A stretch of 39,989 nucleotides of DNA from an uncultured Gemmiger sp. (GTDB lineage Bacteria; Bacillota; Clostridia; Oscillospirales; Ruminococcaceae): NCBI GenBank assembly GCA_944388165.1, contig CALXHS010000041.1:1-39989 (forward strand), in the 5' to 3' direction. The notes below the pieces were generated by a model. That model was not told where the DNA came from. It was given only the letters and a program-made list of their open reading frames with translations, and searched no databases. This document shows positions 38,833 to 39,989 of the stretch, in pieces. Within the stretch, counting starts at the first letter, position 1; each line of letters starts with the position of its first letter. Made by a program: the position numbers and the translations under genes.

Positions 38833-39372
38833 TCACACATGCAGGCGCTTGCCCAGGCGTTCAGTGAGCAGGGCGGCCAGCAAAATCTTGAGTACGTCAC
38901 CGGGCAGATAGGGCAGCACGCACCATACCAGGCTCTGCCACACCCCGGTGCCGGTGATGACCATGAACCAGACGGTGCCCAGGGCATAACAGCCCGCACA
39001 GCCAACGACCATGGCGGCACACATGCGCCAGAAGCCCCGGCCCCACACCTGGACCAGCGCGCCGGTGAGCAGTGCCGCCAGCATAAAGCCGATAGCATAG
39101 CCGCCGGTTTTGCCGAAGAGCACCGCAGGGCCGCCGGAAAGCCCCGCCATGACCGGAACCCCCACAGCGGCCAGCAGCAGATACACCAGCTGGCTGCCCG
39201 CGCCCCACACCGGGCCCAGCAGCAGACCAGCCATATAGGAGGCAAACAAAGCCAGGTTGATGGGCACGCCCCAGGGCATAGGGACCTGGATCTGGCTGCA
39301 GACGGCGGTCAGGGCTGTCAACAAAGCGCAGAGGATCATTTTGCGCAGGCGGAGATGGGTAGCAGTGTTCAT
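38833..39372 (-). CDS. bioY: Biotin transporter BioY
   Basis: A 179-residue S-component of an ECF-type transporter with about six helices. QIQVPMPWGVPINLALFASY and MAGLLLGPVWGAGSQLVYLL then AVGVPVMAGLSGG with GKTGGYAIGFM form the BioY signature. Energy-coupling components are not in the window. AAGGAATG precedes ATG 39372. No BirA box was recognised at the promoter. Confidence 0.92.
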   Translation of the reverse strand: MNTATHLRLRKMILCALLTALTAVCSQIQVPMPWGVPINLALFASYMAGLLLGPVWGAGSQLVYLLLAAVGVPVMAGLSGGPAVLFGKTGGYAIGFMLAALLTGALVQVWGRGFWRMCAAMVVGCAGCYALGTVWFMVITGTGVWQSLVWCVLPYLPGDVLKILLAALLTERLGKRLHV

Positions 39373-39445
39373 GGGGCATTCCTTCTTTCTCTGGGCGGGT
39401 GAAGCCCGGGCGGAAAAGTTCCCGGACCGGGCGGGCATTTTTTCC

Positions 39446-39475
39446 AGTATATCCCAGGTGACGGCATGACGTCAA
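39446..39475 (-). promoter_or_regulatory. Promoter of bioY
   Basis: TTGACG (39475-39470), 18 bases, TATACT (39451-39446). Confidence 0.65.
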
Positions 39476-39481
39476 CCGCCC

Positions 39482-39515
39482 CAAAAGGAAGAAGCCCCGG
39501 CCGGGCCGAGGCTTC
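39482..39515 (-). terminator. Terminator of the sugar kinase gene
   Basis: Minus-strand arms GAAGCCTCGGCC and GGCCGGGGCTTC followed by TTCCTTTT. Confidence 0.75.
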
Positions 39516-39548
39516 CATTGGGAAGGTAAACCGTATAGGGGAAATCTC

Positions 39549-39989
39549 TTAGCGCTGGATACGGCCGGAACCGTCGCCGCCGGCCAGCTTCTCCACCTCG
39601 GAAACGGTGACCATGTTGTAGTCGCCTTCGATGGAGTGCTTGAGGGCAGAAGCCGCAACAGCGAACTCAACGGCATCCTGGGTGCTCTTGCCGGACAGCA
39701 GAGCGTAGATCAGGCCGCCGCCGAAGCTGTCACCGCCGCCAACGCGGTCGATGATGTGCAGCTCGTACTTCTTGCTGAAGCAGTATTCGTTGGAAGCAAC
39801 GTCGTAGAGCATGGCGCTCCAGCCGTTGTCGAAAGCGGAATGGCTCTCACGCAGGGTGATGGCAACCTTCTCGAAGCCGAACTTGTCGGCCAGCTGCTTG
39901 GCAACGCTCTTGTAGCCTTCGCGGTTGATCTCGCCGGCGTAGATGTCGGTGGCTTCGGCCTCGATGCCGAACACGTCCTTGGCGTCCTC
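39549..39989 (-). CDS. PfkB family sugar kinase, KdgK-like, C-terminal part
   Basis: The last 146 codons; the N-terminus lies beyond the right edge. DRVGGGDSFGGGLIYALLSG is PfkB signature 2 with the catalytic Asp in GGGDSF. VAITLRESHSAFDNGWSAML and the ending EGDYNMVTVSEVEKLAGGDG resemble 2-keto-3-deoxygluconate kinases of related gut Clostridia. It would phosphorylate KDG in uronate breakdown; fructokinase-type alternatives cannot be excluded without the N-terminus. Confidence 0.75.
   Translation of the reverse strand, partial: EDAKDVFGIEAEATDIYAGEINREGYKSVAKQLADKFGFEKVAITLRESHSAFDNGWSAMLYDVASNEYCFSKKYELHIIDRVGGGDSFGGGLIYALLSGKSTQDAVEFAVAASALKHSIEGDYNMVTVSEVEKLAGGDGSGRIQR

Noticed and set aside
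39373..39480. BirA operator or riboswitch before bioY
   Set aside because: Only an ordinary promoter is visible; no palindrome matching a biotin box and no known aptamer fold.
1..39989. CRISPR array
   Set aside because: No regularly spaced repeats of 25-40 bases were seen anywhere in the window.

Overview
The window looks like a chromosomal segment of a gut Clostridia bacterium of the Oscillospiraceae/Ruminococcaceae type (Faecalibacterium, Gemmiger or Subdoligranulum relatives). This is inference from GC-rich coding DNA, strong AGGAGG-type ribosome binding sites, a PPi-type phosphofructokinase, a bile salt hydrolase, a class B sortase locus and protein families typical of that group. No rRNA or other taxonomic marker is present to settle it.

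Layout. 1-3410: a TfoX-like fragment, a WYL regulator, a small FUSC-type membrane protein and an M20 dipeptidase. 3426-10439: a cell-surface appendage locus holding a class B sortase interrupted by an amber codon, two membrane-anchored surface proteins, a SipW signal peptidase with its TasA-like substrate, and a truncated von Willebrand A adhesin; a divergent BTAD/degenerate-GGDEF regulator faces it. 10610-13767: an RmlD-like reductase, two decayed genes (a CstA N-terminus fused to a surface-protein tail, and a frameshifted partner gene) and an alpha/beta hydrolase. 13841-17085: tRNA-Val, an Lsa-like ABC-F gene behind a leader peptide and terminator (apparent attenuation), and PPi-phosphofructokinase preceded by two strong palindromes. 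17438-21454: an SGNH/MBOAT O-acyltransferase pair with a TetR regulator, and a YhfC-type membrane protease.

The most notable object lies at 21687-24715. A 2,981-bp element is integrated in the anticodon loop of a tRNA-Lys gene and is bounded by 48-bp perfect direct repeats. It carries only three genes: a tyrosine recombinase whose reading frame shifts +1 exactly at a UGA-C, an HUH-type rolling-circle replication protein, and a divergent HTH regulator with a matched pair of 15-bp operator-like repeats over both promoters. The original tRNA terminator now sits beyond the right repeat, so the insertion history can be read directly.

24984-39989: a thioredoxin-reductase-like flavoprotein lacking the CxxC, a beta-helix protein with a divergent AraC regulator, an uncharacterised membrane protein, an intact CstA transporter, a tightly overlapping five-gene operon (small His-rich membrane protein, CydD-like, CydC-like, NOSP family, DUF454), a bile salt hydrolase, ruvX-uppS, bioY and the 3' part of a PfkB sugar kinase (KdgK-like).

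Five genes are broken or truncated (sortase, vWA adhesin, CstA chimera, its upstream partner, integrase). Three of these are single-base frameshifts, two of them probably in short homopolymer runs, so both real gene decay and sequencing error must be considered.
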